The notes beneath the pieces are model-generated. The model did not search any database. It was given only the letters and a program-made list of their open reading frames with translations, and had not been told where the DNA came from. This document shows, one piece after another, positions 14,965 through 23,240 of a stretch of 29,397 nucleotides of DNA (within the stretch, counting starts at the first letter, position 1; every line of letters starts with the position of its first letter). The translations under genes and the position numbers were made by a program. The DNA comes from CAYVMN01 sp964452575. GTDB lineage: Bacteria > Desulfobacterota > DSM-4660 > Desulfatiglandales > Desulfatiglandaceae. The stretch covers positions 1-29,397 of the forward strand of contig CAYVMN010000023.1 of NCBI GenBank assembly GCA_964452575.1, given 5' to 3'.

Positions 14965-16215
14965 TCAATCAGCCTTGGCCCGGAGAAATGTGGGGTATTC
15001 CAGATTGTCCTTTCTTAGGTGCAACCTACTGAGAAAGCTCCTCCTTCTCTCTTCGGCCCTTTCGTCCCCCGAGTATGCCGAAAGAGTCGCCCCCTTTCTC
15101 TGAAATGTAGGTATATCCAGAGGTTCCCCGTTAACCCTTACGGTCCAGTCCTCTTCAACATCCTCGGGGGTCACATCTCTGATATTGATCACCTTACCAT
15201 AATCAAACCCGCGGGCCTTAGCGTAACGACCGACATACTCATCATCAACTTTGTCTATACCAGTTGCAATAACCGTGATCTGGACCTCATCCTTCATCGT
15301 CTCATCAAAGACCATCCCCCAGAAGATTTCTGCATCTTTATTGACCTCACCCTTGACAAAGGCAGAGGCCTCGTCAATTTCATCCATCGTCATGTCCGGG
15401 GGACCGTTTATATTCATAAGGAGGCCTTTGGCGCCGTCAATGGTAACATCCTCCAGGAGGGGACTATTGATGGCCATCTGGGCCGCCTCAAGCGCCCTCT
15501 TTTCTCCACTGGCCTTTCCCATGCCCATTATAGCGGTTCCCATCTGCTCCATGACCTTTTTTACATCGGCAAAGTCCAGATTTATGAAACCATTGCTCAT
15601 GATCAGCTCCGAGATCCCCTTTACCGCCTGGAGCAATACGTCATCCGCTCGTACGATAAGATCTTTGAAGGTGGTACCTTCGGTGCCCAAGGTCTTGAGG
15701 CGCTCATTGGGGATAACAATCAGGCTGTCGACCTCATCCTTCAGCCTATCGATCCCTCCCAATGCCCTCTTCATCCGCTTCTCCCCTTCGAAATCAAAGG
15801 GCTTGGTCACCACGGCCACGGTCAGGGCACCGCTTGCCTTGCATTCGCGGGCGGCCACAGGGGAGGCCCCTGTTCCTGTTCCGCCCCCCATGCCGGCGGC
15901 CAAAAAGATCATATCAGAGCCGGCGACAGCATCCCTTACCTCATTGATGCTCTCCTCCGCAGCCCTCTCACCGATCTGGGGGTCAGCACCTGCACCCAGT
16001 CCCATGGTGATTGATGGGCCGAGCTGGATCCTGCGTGAACACATGGAGCGGTCAAGGTCCTGACAATCAGTATTGGCTACAATAAATTCGACCCCCCTCA
16101 GATTAGAGGTGATCATGTTGTTTATTGCATTTCCTCCTGCCCCGCCAAGACCCAGTACCTTGATCCTGGCATTGTATTTCCCCCTTTTGCCTTCATCCAC
16201 AAATTCAAATCTCAT
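14965..16215 (-). CDS. ftsZ: cell division protein FtsZ
   Basis: FtsZ is the tubulin-like GTPase that forms the cytoplasmic Z ring at mid-cell. The 416-residue protein has the N-terminal GGAGGNA loop, the tubulin signature GGGTGTG at 110-116, and the T7 loop NLDFADV near 212-218 with the catalytic acidic pair D214 and D217. After a variable linker it ends YPTFLRAKAD, the conserved tail that binds FtsA. A second tail-like motif, LDIPTFQRK, lies about 40 residues earlier (366-374). ATG 16215 is chosen because GGAGG lies about six bases upstream and MRFEF is a normal FtsZ start; the frame is open to 16242. A gap of 111 bases separates it from ftsA, with no strong promoter that I can see. Confidence 0.97.
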   Translation of the reverse strand: MRFEFVDEGKRGKYNARIKVLGLGGAGGNAINNMITSNLRGVEFIVANTDCQDLDRSMCSRRIQLGPSITMGLGAGADPQIGERAAEESINEVRDAVAGSDMIFLAAGMGGGTGTGASPVAARECKASGALTVAVVTKPFDFEGEKRMKRALGGIDRLKDEVDSLIVIPNERLKTLGTEGTTFKDLIVRADDVLLQAVKGISELIMSNGFINLDFADVKKVMEQMGTAIMGMGKASGEKRALEAAQMAINSPLLEDVTIDGAKGLLMNINGPPDMTMDEIDEASAFVKGEVNKDAEIFWGMVFDETMKDEVQITVIATGIDKVDDEYVGRYAKARGFDYGKVINIRDVTPEDVEEDWTVRVNGEPLDIPTFQRKGATLSAYSGDERAEERRRSFLSRLHLRKDNLEYPTFLRAKAD

Positions 16216-16326
16216 CTCGTCCCTCCTTTGTCTTGTTGTCAATAGAAAACTATACCTTTAAAATCCCCAATCCCTCGGTTATTTGATCTAATGCGACTTC
16301 TGCGGGTCATCCCTTCTCCGGTCCAC

Positions 16327-17550
16327 TCAGATGACCTCTTCAAACCACCTCTTCATTCTACTCAGGACCCGTTCGAAGATATTGCTATCCCTTATCCTGA
16401 ACTTCTTTGGCTTTCTGCTCTCCTTTGACCCATAAATAACCAACCCCACAGCCGTCGCATACATGGGCTTGTTTACAACCTCAACAAGCCCCATTACCCC
16501 CTGAGGGTATCCCACACGGGCAGGGGCATTAAATATCTGCTCCGCCATCTCCGTAACCCCCGGCAGCTCTGCCGAGCCACCGGTGACGACCACCCCTGAG
16601 CTGATCTTGTCATGGTACCCGGAGCGTACAAGCTCGCTGTAGACCAAAGAAAGTATCTCTTCAACGCGCGGCTCCAGGATCTCTCCAATGATCTGTCGCG
16701 AAAGGGTCCTCGGTCTCCTTCCCCCCACACCAGGCACTTCGATCGTCTCATCTTTTCCTATGAGGGATATGAGTCCGCATCCATACTTGATCTTGATCTT
16801 TTCTGCCTCCATCTTGGGTGTCCTGAGGCCTACCGCAATGTCATAGGTAAGGTTATCCCCCCCCAAGGCCAGGACCGATGTGTGTTTAACCGCCCCTTTT
16901 GAGAAGACAACCATGTCCGTTGTCCCTCCGCCGAAGTCAAGGAGGGCGGTCCCAAGATTGCGCTCTTCCTTTGACAGCACCGCTTCGCTGGATGCCAGGG
17001 ACTCAAGTACAATATTGCAGACATCCAGTCCTGCCCGATTGGCGCACTTAATGATGTTCTGGGCCGACGTAACCGCGCCCGCCACCATATGGACCCTGGC
17101 CTCTAGGCGAACACCCGACATCCCAAGGGGATCCATAATCTCACCCTGATCGTCTACAACGAACTCCTGGACCAAGGTGTGAATCACCTCCCGATCCATC
17201 GGAATGGCAACTGCACTGGCGGCCTCGATAACGCGCTCAATATCCTTTTTGGTCACCTCCTTCTCCTTGAGCGCGATCACCCCGTGGCTGTTAAAGCCCT
17301 TTAAGTGACCACCTGCAATGCCGGTATATACAGAACTGATCTCGCATCCGGCCATGGTCTCGGCCTCTTCCACTGCCTCCTTTATGGAATTGACGGTTTG
17401 CTCTATGTTGATCACGACCCCTTTTCTGAGCCCCTCAGACGGATGGCTTCCCATCCCAATGATCTCTATACCATCAGGGCGAACTTCCCCCACTACAGCG
17501 CAGATCTTTGTTGTTCCGATATCCAGGCCAACAATAATCTCTCGAGACAT
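16327..17550 (-). CDS. ftsA: cell division protein FtsA
   Basis: FtsA is an actin-like ATPase that anchors FtsZ to the inner membrane and recruits later division proteins. The 407-residue protein shows the phosphate-1 loop GLDIGTTKICAVV near 8-20, phosphate-2 LLDFGGGTTDMVVF, the adenosine motif VVVTGGSAELPG, and a C-terminal amphipathic helix (IFERVLSRMKRWFEEVI) for membrane binding. Length fits the family. ATG 17550 has GGAGG just upstream. It lies 83 bases after ftsQ, and this gap contains a perfect palindrome at 17589-17605. Confidence 0.97.
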   Translation of the reverse strand: MSREIIVGLDIGTTKICAVVGEVRPDGIEIIGMGSHPSEGLRKGVVINIEQTVNSIKEAVEEAETMAGCEISSVYTGIAGGHLKGFNSHGVIALKEKEVTKKDIERVIEAASAVAIPMDREVIHTLVQEFVVDDQGEIMDPLGMSGVRLEARVHMVAGAVTSAQNIIKCANRAGLDVCNIVLESLASSEAVLSKEERNLGTALLDFGGGTTDMVVFSKGAVKHTSVLALGGDNLTYDIAVGLRTPKMEAEKIKIKYGCGLISLIGKDETIEVPGVGGRRPRTLSRQIIGEILEPRVEEILSLVYSELVRSGYHDKISSGVVVTGGSAELPGVTEMAEQIFNAPARVGYPQGVMGLVEVVNKPMYATAVGLVIYGSKESRKPKKFRIRDSNIFERVLSRMKRWFEEVI

Positions 17551-17588
17551 CTCCCTCCTACCTCCTGACCTCAGAGGGATCCGTATTC

Positions 17589-17605
17589 ATGGACCTATGG
17601 TCCAT
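17589..17605 (-). repeat. perfect hairpin palindrome between ftsQ and ftsA
   Basis: ATGGACC, a three-base spacer, and GGTCCAT: seven perfect pairs. It lies between the ftsQ stop and the ftsA ribosome site without a T-run. It could be a processing site, a weak pause or a protein-binding site. Confidence 0.35.
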
Positions 17606-17633
17606 TATCAGATCTGAGACCTTCTCTCTCTTA

Positions 17634-18527
17634 TCACCCACCCGATGAGACCTTTCCCTTGATGCCATCTCGAAACGAGACCACCGCTCCGTCCCTGTAA
17701 CTTAGGTCAATCCTGTTCACCTGATCAATAACACCGGTCTCCTTCAGATGCCTTGCCACCCTACCCAGTTTGTCCATCTCCCCCCCCAACTGGCTCCCCA
17801 TCAGCCTAATTTCCGCCCCTATATCCTTGTAATAGACGGAAAGCACCTCCTCTTCCTTCACATTGACTTCCGATAAATGATTCAATGTCCATGGCCCCTC
17901 CACCGACTCCAGGGTCCTCATGAATGACACTGCCCTTCTCAGCTGTTCCCTCTGCCTTGATTGCTCACTGTCGAGGCCAGTGATCAATGGGAAATCTACC
18001 TCCTCTGACTGTGAAACCTCCTTAAAGACCTTGCCCCACCTATTGACATAGTAGAGCCTGTCCATTAGGACGACGCCCAGGGGTCGCTCTTTCTCAGCCT
18101 TAACGATGAGGGCATGTGGGAACCTCCTTTCCAGGGTGACCGACCTTATCCATGGATGAGCTTCCATCTGTCGTTTTAACCGATTTAAGTTGAGGTCCAG
18201 TAGACTCGAATGAGAATCGAGACCGCATAGCGCTATGAGCTCATCTCTGATCTTTCCATCAACACCCTCCACCTCCACCTCTTGGAGCCTCAAATAAGGA
18301 GAGGAAAGGAGGGAATGATAAAGGCATAAGAAAGAGACGCTGATCAGTATGATAACCGTGGCAAGGACAAGAAACTTGACCACCCCGGATCCAAGCCTGT
18401 GAAATAAGGTAAAAACACGGGCAACGTGTCTCCTCGCCTCATTGGAGTTCCTGTGATGGTAGAAGGACCTGCGCCTTTTTCTCATGTCAGATCGATTTGC
18501 CAAAGTTGAGCGCCTTTTCCTTCTCAC
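17634..18527 (-). CDS. ftsQ: cell division protein FtsQ (DivIB)
   Basis: FtsQ is a bitopic inner-membrane protein that links early and late divisome parts through FtsB/FtsL and controls septal wall synthesis. The 297-residue protein has a very basic cytoplasmic start (many Arg/Lys over about 35 residues), one membrane segment at about 48-70, then the POTRA domain (about 79-150, with LQEVEVEGVD and HPWIRSVTLERRFPHAL) and the FtsQ beta domain (GKVFKEV, PLITGL). The start is GTG 18527, overlapping the murB TGA by four bases (GTGA), which suggests coupling; ATG 18485 has no ribosome site. There is no ddl between murB and this gene, unlike in many Gram-negative clusters. Confidence 0.93.
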   Translation of the reverse strand: MRRKRRSTLANRSDMRKRRRSFYHHRNSNEARRHVARVFTLFHRLGSGVVKFLVLATVIILISVSFLCLYHSLLSSPYLRLQEVEVEGVDGKIRDELIALCGLDSHSSLLDLNLNRLKRQMEAHPWIRSVTLERRFPHALIVKAEKERPLGVVLMDRLYYVNRWGKVFKEVSQSEEVDFPLITGLDSEQSRQREQLRRAVSFMRTLESVEGPWTLNHLSEVNVKEEEVLSVYYKDIGAEIRLMGSQLGGEMDKLGRVARHLKETGVIDQVNRIDLSYRDGAVVSFRDGIKGKVSSGG

Positions 18528-19435
18528 TGACCTACCACCCTGATTTCCGGCTCAAGCCTGATACCCGTCTCTTTCTTTATCGTTTCCTGGATCAGAGACA
18601 GGAGGGCCAAGATGTCTCTGGCCTTTGCCCCACCCGTATTAATGATGAAATTGGCGTGCTTGAGGGAGATCATGGCACCACCCACCCTCTTCCCCTTCAA
18701 CCCTGCCTCCTCGATGAGTCTAGCTGCATAGTCATTGGGGGGGTTTCTAAAGACAGAGCCCGCACTAGGGTATTCCAAAGGCTGGGTCTCCCTTCGCCTT
18801 CTGAGATAGTCTGAGATGCGCCCTCCCACAATTTCCGCGCCTTCGGGTTCCAGAGCGAAGATTACCCTGACGATTACTGCCCCCTTGTCCAGTTTGAGGG
18901 CCCTATAGGAGAACTGCAATTGAGAACGATCCTTTACTACCAGATCTCCTTTCGGAGTGATTGCAAGGACTTCTTCTACCCTCGAACCGATCTCGCACCC
19001 GAAGGCCCCGGAATTCATTACAACCGCCCCACCAACTGTGCCGGGTATCCCTGCAAGAAATTCCAATCCTCCCAACCCTGAATCCCGGCAATAGGCAAGC
19101 AGGTCTGAGAGGGAAACCCCGGCGCCTGCCCATAGGCTAGAATCGCCCGTCTCGCCTCGCTCAACGACAGCCAGCGATCCGCCGAGTAAGATCACCAGGC
19201 CTCTCAACCCCCCGTCTTTGACCAATAGGTTGCTGCCCTTGCCCACAGGCAGATATGGGATCTGCTCCCCCGTAAGATATGCTATAACTTCTTGGAGAGT
19301 TCCCATGTCTTTGGCCTCATAAAGGGCCTCTGCCTTTCCCCCCACGCGAAAGGTGGTGTACTGATCCATGGGGCAGTCAAATCGGACTCCCGACCCGACC
19401 AATCTGATCAGGCCCTCTTTCTGCCTTTTGTCCAT
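18524..19435 (-). CDS. murB: UDP-N-acetylenolpyruvoylglucosamine reductase (type I MurB)
   Basis: MurB uses FAD and NADPH to reduce UDP-GlcNAc-enolpyruvate to UDP-MurNAc in the cytoplasm. The 303-residue protein has the FAD-binding GKGSNLLV at 65-72, GIPGTVGGAVVMNSGAFG at 129-146, the catalytic Ser227 in PSAGSVFRNP, KHANFIINTGGA at 259-270 and the late acidic site LEPEIR (E296). The absence of the extra type II loop and the short length point to type I. ATG 19435 is preceded by AAAGG. It lies 131 bases after murC, the widest gap inside the mur-fts part, which holds a repeat. Confidence 0.96.
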   Translation of the reverse strand: MDKRQKEGLIRLVGSGVRFDCPMDQYTTFRVGGKAEALYEAKDMGTLQEVIAYLTGEQIPYLPVGKGSNLLVKDGGLRGLVILLGGSLAVVERGETGDSSLWAGAGVSLSDLLAYCRDSGLGGLEFLAGIPGTVGGAVVMNSGAFGCEIGSRVEEVLAITPKGDLVVKDRSQLQFSYRALKLDKGAVIVRVIFALEPEGAEIVGGRISDYLRRRRETQPLEYPSAGSVFRNPPNDYAARLIEEAGLKGKRVGGAMISLKHANFIINTGGAKARDILALLSLIQETIKKETGIRLEPEIRVVGQ

Positions 19436-19500
19436 AAACCTTTACCGCCAGCAGCTCCGATGCCCTTCAGGCGTCTTCATGAGTTAGACCCTTAAGACTT

Positions 19501-19521
19501 ATCCAGCATCCAGGATCCAGC
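19501..19521 (+). repeat. ATCCAGCATCCAGGATCCAGC-type repeat between murC and murB
   Basis: A short tandem of ATCCAG-type units. The 13-base core at 19507-19519 is the reverse complement of 12642-12654. Next to it, at about 19531-19543, CCCGC-ATG-GCGGG forms a small hairpin. The 131-base gap shows no clear promoter. Confidence 0.5.
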
Positions 19522-19566
19522 ACATTTACGTCCCGCATGGCGGGATTTGAGACAGGGCTTCGCCAT

Positions 19567-20958
19567 CTATCTTTTCTTATCCAGCCCTTCCAAGAGCCGA
19601 TTGCCCACTCGATAAATATCACCGGCACCCAGGGTTATCACCAGATCCCCGGACCTTACTATGGATAAGAGTGTAGAGAGGGCCTCTTCCTCATCATGGC
19701 AAAAAATGACCTCCTTATGCCCGTGGTCCTTTATTCCCTGGGCCAGAGATTCCCCTGTCACTCCGTCGATGGGCCTCTCTCCTGCTGAATATATGGAGGT
19801 CACCAGGAGTACATCCGCCTCGTTGAAGCTGATCACGAACCGGTCAAACACGGCCTTTGTGCGCGTATACCTGTGGGGCTGGTAGGCCACGACCACTCTT
19901 CTCTCCGGATAGCACTCCTTGGCCGTTTTGAGTGTAGCCACAATCTCAGTGGGATGGTGCCCGTAATCATCCATAACAAGTATATCGCCCTTCTCACCTT
20001 TGATCTGAAATCGCCTCTCCAGGCCGCCCAGACTCCTTAGTCCCTCTCTAATCACCCCTATGTCCAGGTCCAGCTCAAGCCCAACTGCCGTGGCAGCCAG
20101 GGCGTTAAGCACATTATGCTCCCCCGGCATCCCCACCACTATTCTCCCCAATGGGCGGTCTTGATATTTGACTTCAAAACTCACCCCAAGGCCTTCCTTC
20201 TCAACACCTCTGGCCCTCAAATCGGCCTGAGAGGTCATGCCATAGGTCAGATACCTCTTCCTCAGCTCTGGTATGATCCCCTGTATCTCCTCGTTATCCA
20301 GGCAGACAATGGCCTTTCCGTAAAATGGGATCTTGTTGATGAAATTGACAAAGGTCTTGCGGATGGCCGCCATATCTCCGTAATGATCCTCATGCTCATG
20401 ATCCATATTGGTAACGACCGCAATGCTTGGAGATAAGGCAAGAAAAGACCCGTCGCTTTCGTCCGCCTCTGCCAGCAGGATATCCCCCTGTCCCAGTTTG
20501 GCATTTGACCCGCCCCAGATATCCAGCCGCCCACCGATGACTACCGTCGGGTCGAGATGGCCACAGGTCAGAATGGAGGCAACCATAGAGGTGGTGGTCG
20601 TCTTACCGTGGGCACCTGCAATGGCAATCCCATATTTGAGCCTCATCAGCTCAGCCAACATCTCTGCCCTCGGTATGACAGGGATGTTCCGTTCCCTTGC
20701 CTCGAGGATTTCAGAATTGTCCTGGCCCACTGCCGAGGAATAGACCACCACGTCTGCCCCTCCAACATGTTCTTTCCTGTGGCCGATAGAGATTTCCCCT
20801 CCCAGGCTGCTGAGACGCCTGATAACGGCCGTATCTCTCAAATCCGAACCGCTTACGTCATACCCCAGGTTGATAAGGAGTTCGGCAATCCCGCTCATGC
20901 CGATGCCCCCAACGCCTACGAGGTGGATATGTGTGGCCTTCCCGAATTTCCTCATCAC
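19567..20958 (-). CDS. murC: UDP-N-acetylmuramate--L-alanine ligase
   Basis: MurC adds L-alanine to UDP-MurNAc with ATP, the first of the four Mur ligase steps. The 463-residue protein has the N-terminal nucleotide fold loop GVGGIGMSGIAELL near 15-28, the ATP loop GAHGKTTTT at 115-123, the central EADESDGSF and TNMDHEHEDHY segments, and the C-terminal DDYGHHPTE and YQPHRYTRT motifs. The start is GTG 20958 followed directly by ATG 20955; either could serve, and neither has a well-spaced ribosome site. It lies about 40 bases after murG. Confidence 0.96.
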   Translation of the reverse strand: MMRKFGKATHIHLVGVGGIGMSGIAELLINLGYDVSGSDLRDTAVIRRLSSLGGEISIGHRKEHVGGADVVVYSSAVGQDNSEILEARERNIPVIPRAEMLAELMRLKYGIAIAGAHGKTTTTSMVASILTCGHLDPTVVIGGRLDIWGGSNAKLGQGDILLAEADESDGSFLALSPSIAVVTNMDHEHEDHYGDMAAIRKTFVNFINKIPFYGKAIVCLDNEEIQGIIPELRKRYLTYGMTSQADLRARGVEKEGLGVSFEVKYQDRPLGRIVVGMPGEHNVLNALAATAVGLELDLDIGVIREGLRSLGGLERRFQIKGEKGDILVMDDYGHHPTEIVATLKTAKECYPERRVVVAYQPHRYTRTKAVFDRFVISFNEADVLLVTSIYSAGERPIDGVTGESLAQGIKDHGHKEVIFCHDEEEALSTLLSIVRSGDLVITLGAGDIYRVGNRLLEGLDKKR

Positions 20959-20997
20959 CTGTCTATGCCCCCAAGGCCTTCCCTAACTCCAATCCCT

Positions 20998-22140
20998 TCA
21001 GTTGAGGCTGCCTGCCGAGATGTCCACCAGTTGATCGACGATGGTCTTGGCAGCATCCCGGCGACCCACGCTGCCCGCCCTTTCTCCCATTTCATGGAGG
21101 CTGGAACGGTCATCCATATACCTTGCTATGACCTGGGCCAGCCCCTCTCCGGTCATATCCTCCTCCAGGATCATCACCGCTCCGCCAACCTGGACGAGAC
21201 TGCGGGCATTTGCCTCCTGATGTCGGTTTGCTGCATGGGGATAGGGAATCAGGATTGAGGGTTTGGCCAGGGCGGCCAGTTCCGACAGTGTGCCAGCCCC
21301 AGCCCTGCCTATCACCAAATCTGCTCGATGGTAGGCCCCCGCCATATCCCTAATAAAAGGAACCAGTTCTCCATCTAGTCCTCTGCACCTGTAGTCTTCA
21401 ACCGTGCGGTGGTAATCCATCTCCCCTGTCTGATGAATTACCTCTGGAACCCTTCCTCCAGCCTTAAGGCGCTCCAAGGCCTCGGCAAAGGCCTCATTTA
21501 TTGCCCTCGCCCCCTGGCTGCCCCCTACCACCAATAGGGTAAATCCTTCCTGCTTCCAGGGCCTTACATCATGGATTGAAAAGAGTTCCTGGCGAACCGG
21601 ATTCCCTGTAAGGATGATCTTGTCCCCACTGAGATGTCCTCTGCTCTCCTCAAATGAGATCAGCACACGGTCCACGAACCTGGACAACAAACGGTTTGTA
21701 AGGCCTGGGAATGAATTCTGCTCATGGATAGCCGTGGGTACCCCCATGAGCCTGGCCGCCAGGCACATGGGGCCAGCGGAATAGCCACCAACCCCCACGA
21801 CCAGGGCTGGGGAGGACTCCCTGATGATAGCCATGGACTGGAAAAGGGCCTCCGGCAGCCTGGCCACCCCGGCAAGGCCCTTCTTCCAACCACGACCCTT
21901 GAGCCCCTCAACCTGTATGGATAAAACAGGGTATCCATAGCCGGACAATATCTCTTTCTCGATCCTCTTGCGTCCTACCACAAACAGGACCCTGATACCC
22001 TCAAACCTCCCCTCCAGTTCCCTCGCAATGGCAATACCTGGAAAAAGATGCCCTCCGGTCCCGCCACCCGCGATTATAAAACAGGGGCCGGAATCACCTG
22101 GTTTGGATTTCCTGATCCTCAACACCCCCTTGCTCCTCAC
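20998..22140 (-). CDS. murG: lipid II synthase MurG (UDP-GlcNAc transferase)
   Basis: MurG transfers GlcNAc from UDP-GlcNAc to lipid I on the inner face of the inner membrane, giving lipid II. The 380-residue GT-B enzyme has the GGGTGGH loop at 25-31, VVGVGGYSAGP and the HEQNSFPGLTN segment in the acceptor half, and GGSQGA, GRAGAGTLSELAALAKPSILIPYPHA in the donor half. About 18 residues precede the usual start, so the true start might be slightly downstream, but GTG 22140 overlaps the ftsW stop by four bases (GTGA) and has AGGA nearby. Confidence 0.95.
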   Translation of the reverse strand: MRSKGVLRIRKSKPGDSGPCFIIAGGGTGGHLFPGIAIARELEGRFEGIRVLFVVGRKRIEKEILSGYGYPVLSIQVEGLKGRGWKKGLAGVARLPEALFQSMAIIRESSPALVVGVGGYSAGPMCLAARLMGVPTAIHEQNSFPGLTNRLLSRFVDRVLISFEESRGHLSGDKIILTGNPVRQELFSIHDVRPWKQEGFTLLVVGGSQGARAINEAFAEALERLKAGGRVPEVIHQTGEMDYHRTVEDYRCRGLDGELVPFIRDMAGAYHRADLVIGRAGAGTLSELAALAKPSILIPYPHAANRHQEANARSLVQVGGAVMILEEDMTGEGLAQVIARYMDDRSSLHEMGERAGSVGRRDAAKTIVDQLVDISAGSLN

Positions 22141-23240
22141 GTCCTGGACGAAATGTTCAGGAGGATCCCGATCATAAAGAGATTAATAACAAGGGATGAC
22201 CCCCCGCTGCTTATGAGGGGGAGCGGGAGGCCCTTGGTCGGGAGCAATCCCATGACCACGCCCATATTTACCATCACCTGGAGCCCAATCAGGGATGTCA
22301 GGCCTAAGGCCAAGTAGCTGCTGTAAAGGTCTCTGGCCTTAAGGGCGACCTTGATCCCGGAAATGATCAGGATCCCAAATAGAACGATGATTGCCGATAC
22401 ACCCACTAACCCCAGTTCCTCTCCTACTATAGGGAGCGCAAAGTCAGTATGGGGTTCAGGCAGATAGAAGAGCTTCTGTTTGCTATTACCGAGGCCCGCA
22501 CCAAAGAGGCCGCCAGACCCGAAGGCCAGGAAGGAATGTATGATCTGAAACCCGATGCCATCTGGATCCTCCCAGGGATTAAGGAAGGCTAACCATCTCT
22601 TCATCCTGTAATCTGCCTGCCAGACAAGCCACAGGACCACCGGGGTAGACAGGGCTATTACAGAAAGGAGGTGTGGGAATCTGATGCCCCCAACAAACAG
22701 CATGAGCATGACCCAACAGCCTAGAATTAGAACAGTTCCGAGATCCGGCTGGAGGAGGATAAACGACATGAAGGCGCCGGCCACCAGAAGATGAGGCAAG
22801 ATTCCCTTTGAAAATGTCTTTACGCCCATCCCCTTCTTGGCCATGGAATAAGCCAGGTAAACGGCCAGTGAGAATTTTGCAAGCTCCGAGGGCTGAAAAG
22901 AAAACTCCCTCCACCTTAGCCACCTGGAGGCGCCACCCACCTTGTGACCCAATCCGGGGATAAGAAGCATTGCCAAGAGGGCAAGGCTTAAGAGTAGAAG
23001 GGGATAGACCAGCCTTGAATATAGGGTGCAAGGGACATATCTTGCGAGTATCATAAGGCCGAGCCCCAGGACGCAAAAGAAGGCCTGCCTCTTGAGGTAG
23101 TAGTAGCTATCTCCCATGCGGTGCTCTGCCAAATGGGAGCTTGCACTATATACCACCACTAATCCCAGGCACATAAGGAGAATGACCGATGCCAGGATCA
23201 TATAGTTGTACCCGGAGCTTGAGGATTTCTTCTCAGTCAT
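22137..23240 (-). CDS. ftsW: septal peptidoglycan glycosyltransferase FtsW
   Basis: FtsW is a SEDS-family polytopic membrane enzyme that polymerises lipid II at the septum together with its partner transpeptidase FtsI, whose gene end lies at the right edge of this window. The 367-residue protein has about ten membrane segments and the signatures WEDPDGIGFQIIHS near 223-236, PEPHTDFALPIVGEELG near 261-277 with the putative catalytic D266, and LPLPLISSGGSS near the end. ATG 23240 overlaps the murD end by eight bases and has GGAGAG about eight bases upstream; a longer open frame up to 23534 lies over murD and gives non-membrane sequence, so it is not used. Confidence 0.96.
   Translation of the reverse strand: MTEKKSSSSGYNYMILASVILLMCLGLVVVYSASSHLAEHRMGDSYYYLKRQAFFCVLGLGLMILARYVPCTLYSRLVYPLLLLSLALLAMLLIPGLGHKVGGASRWLRWREFSFQPSELAKFSLAVYLAYSMAKKGMGVKTFSKGILPHLLVAGAFMSFILLQPDLGTVLILGCWVMLMLFVGGIRFPHLLSVIALSTPVVLWLVWQADYRMKRWLAFLNPWEDPDGIGFQIIHSFLAFGSGGLFGAGLGNSKQKLFYLPEPHTDFALPIVGEELGLVGVSAIIVLFGILIISGIKVALKARDLYSSYLALGLTSLIGLQVMVNMGVVMGLLPTKGLPLPLISSGGSSLVINLFMIGILLNISSRT

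Noticed and set aside
15019..16014. Long plus-strand open frames opposite ftsZ (also 15251-16063)
   Set aside because: Antisense shadows of a highly conserved gene; the sequence shows no domain.
20557..21258. Plus-strand open frame opposite murC and murG
   Set aside because: Spans two conserved minus-strand genes and the gap between them; no protein-like features.
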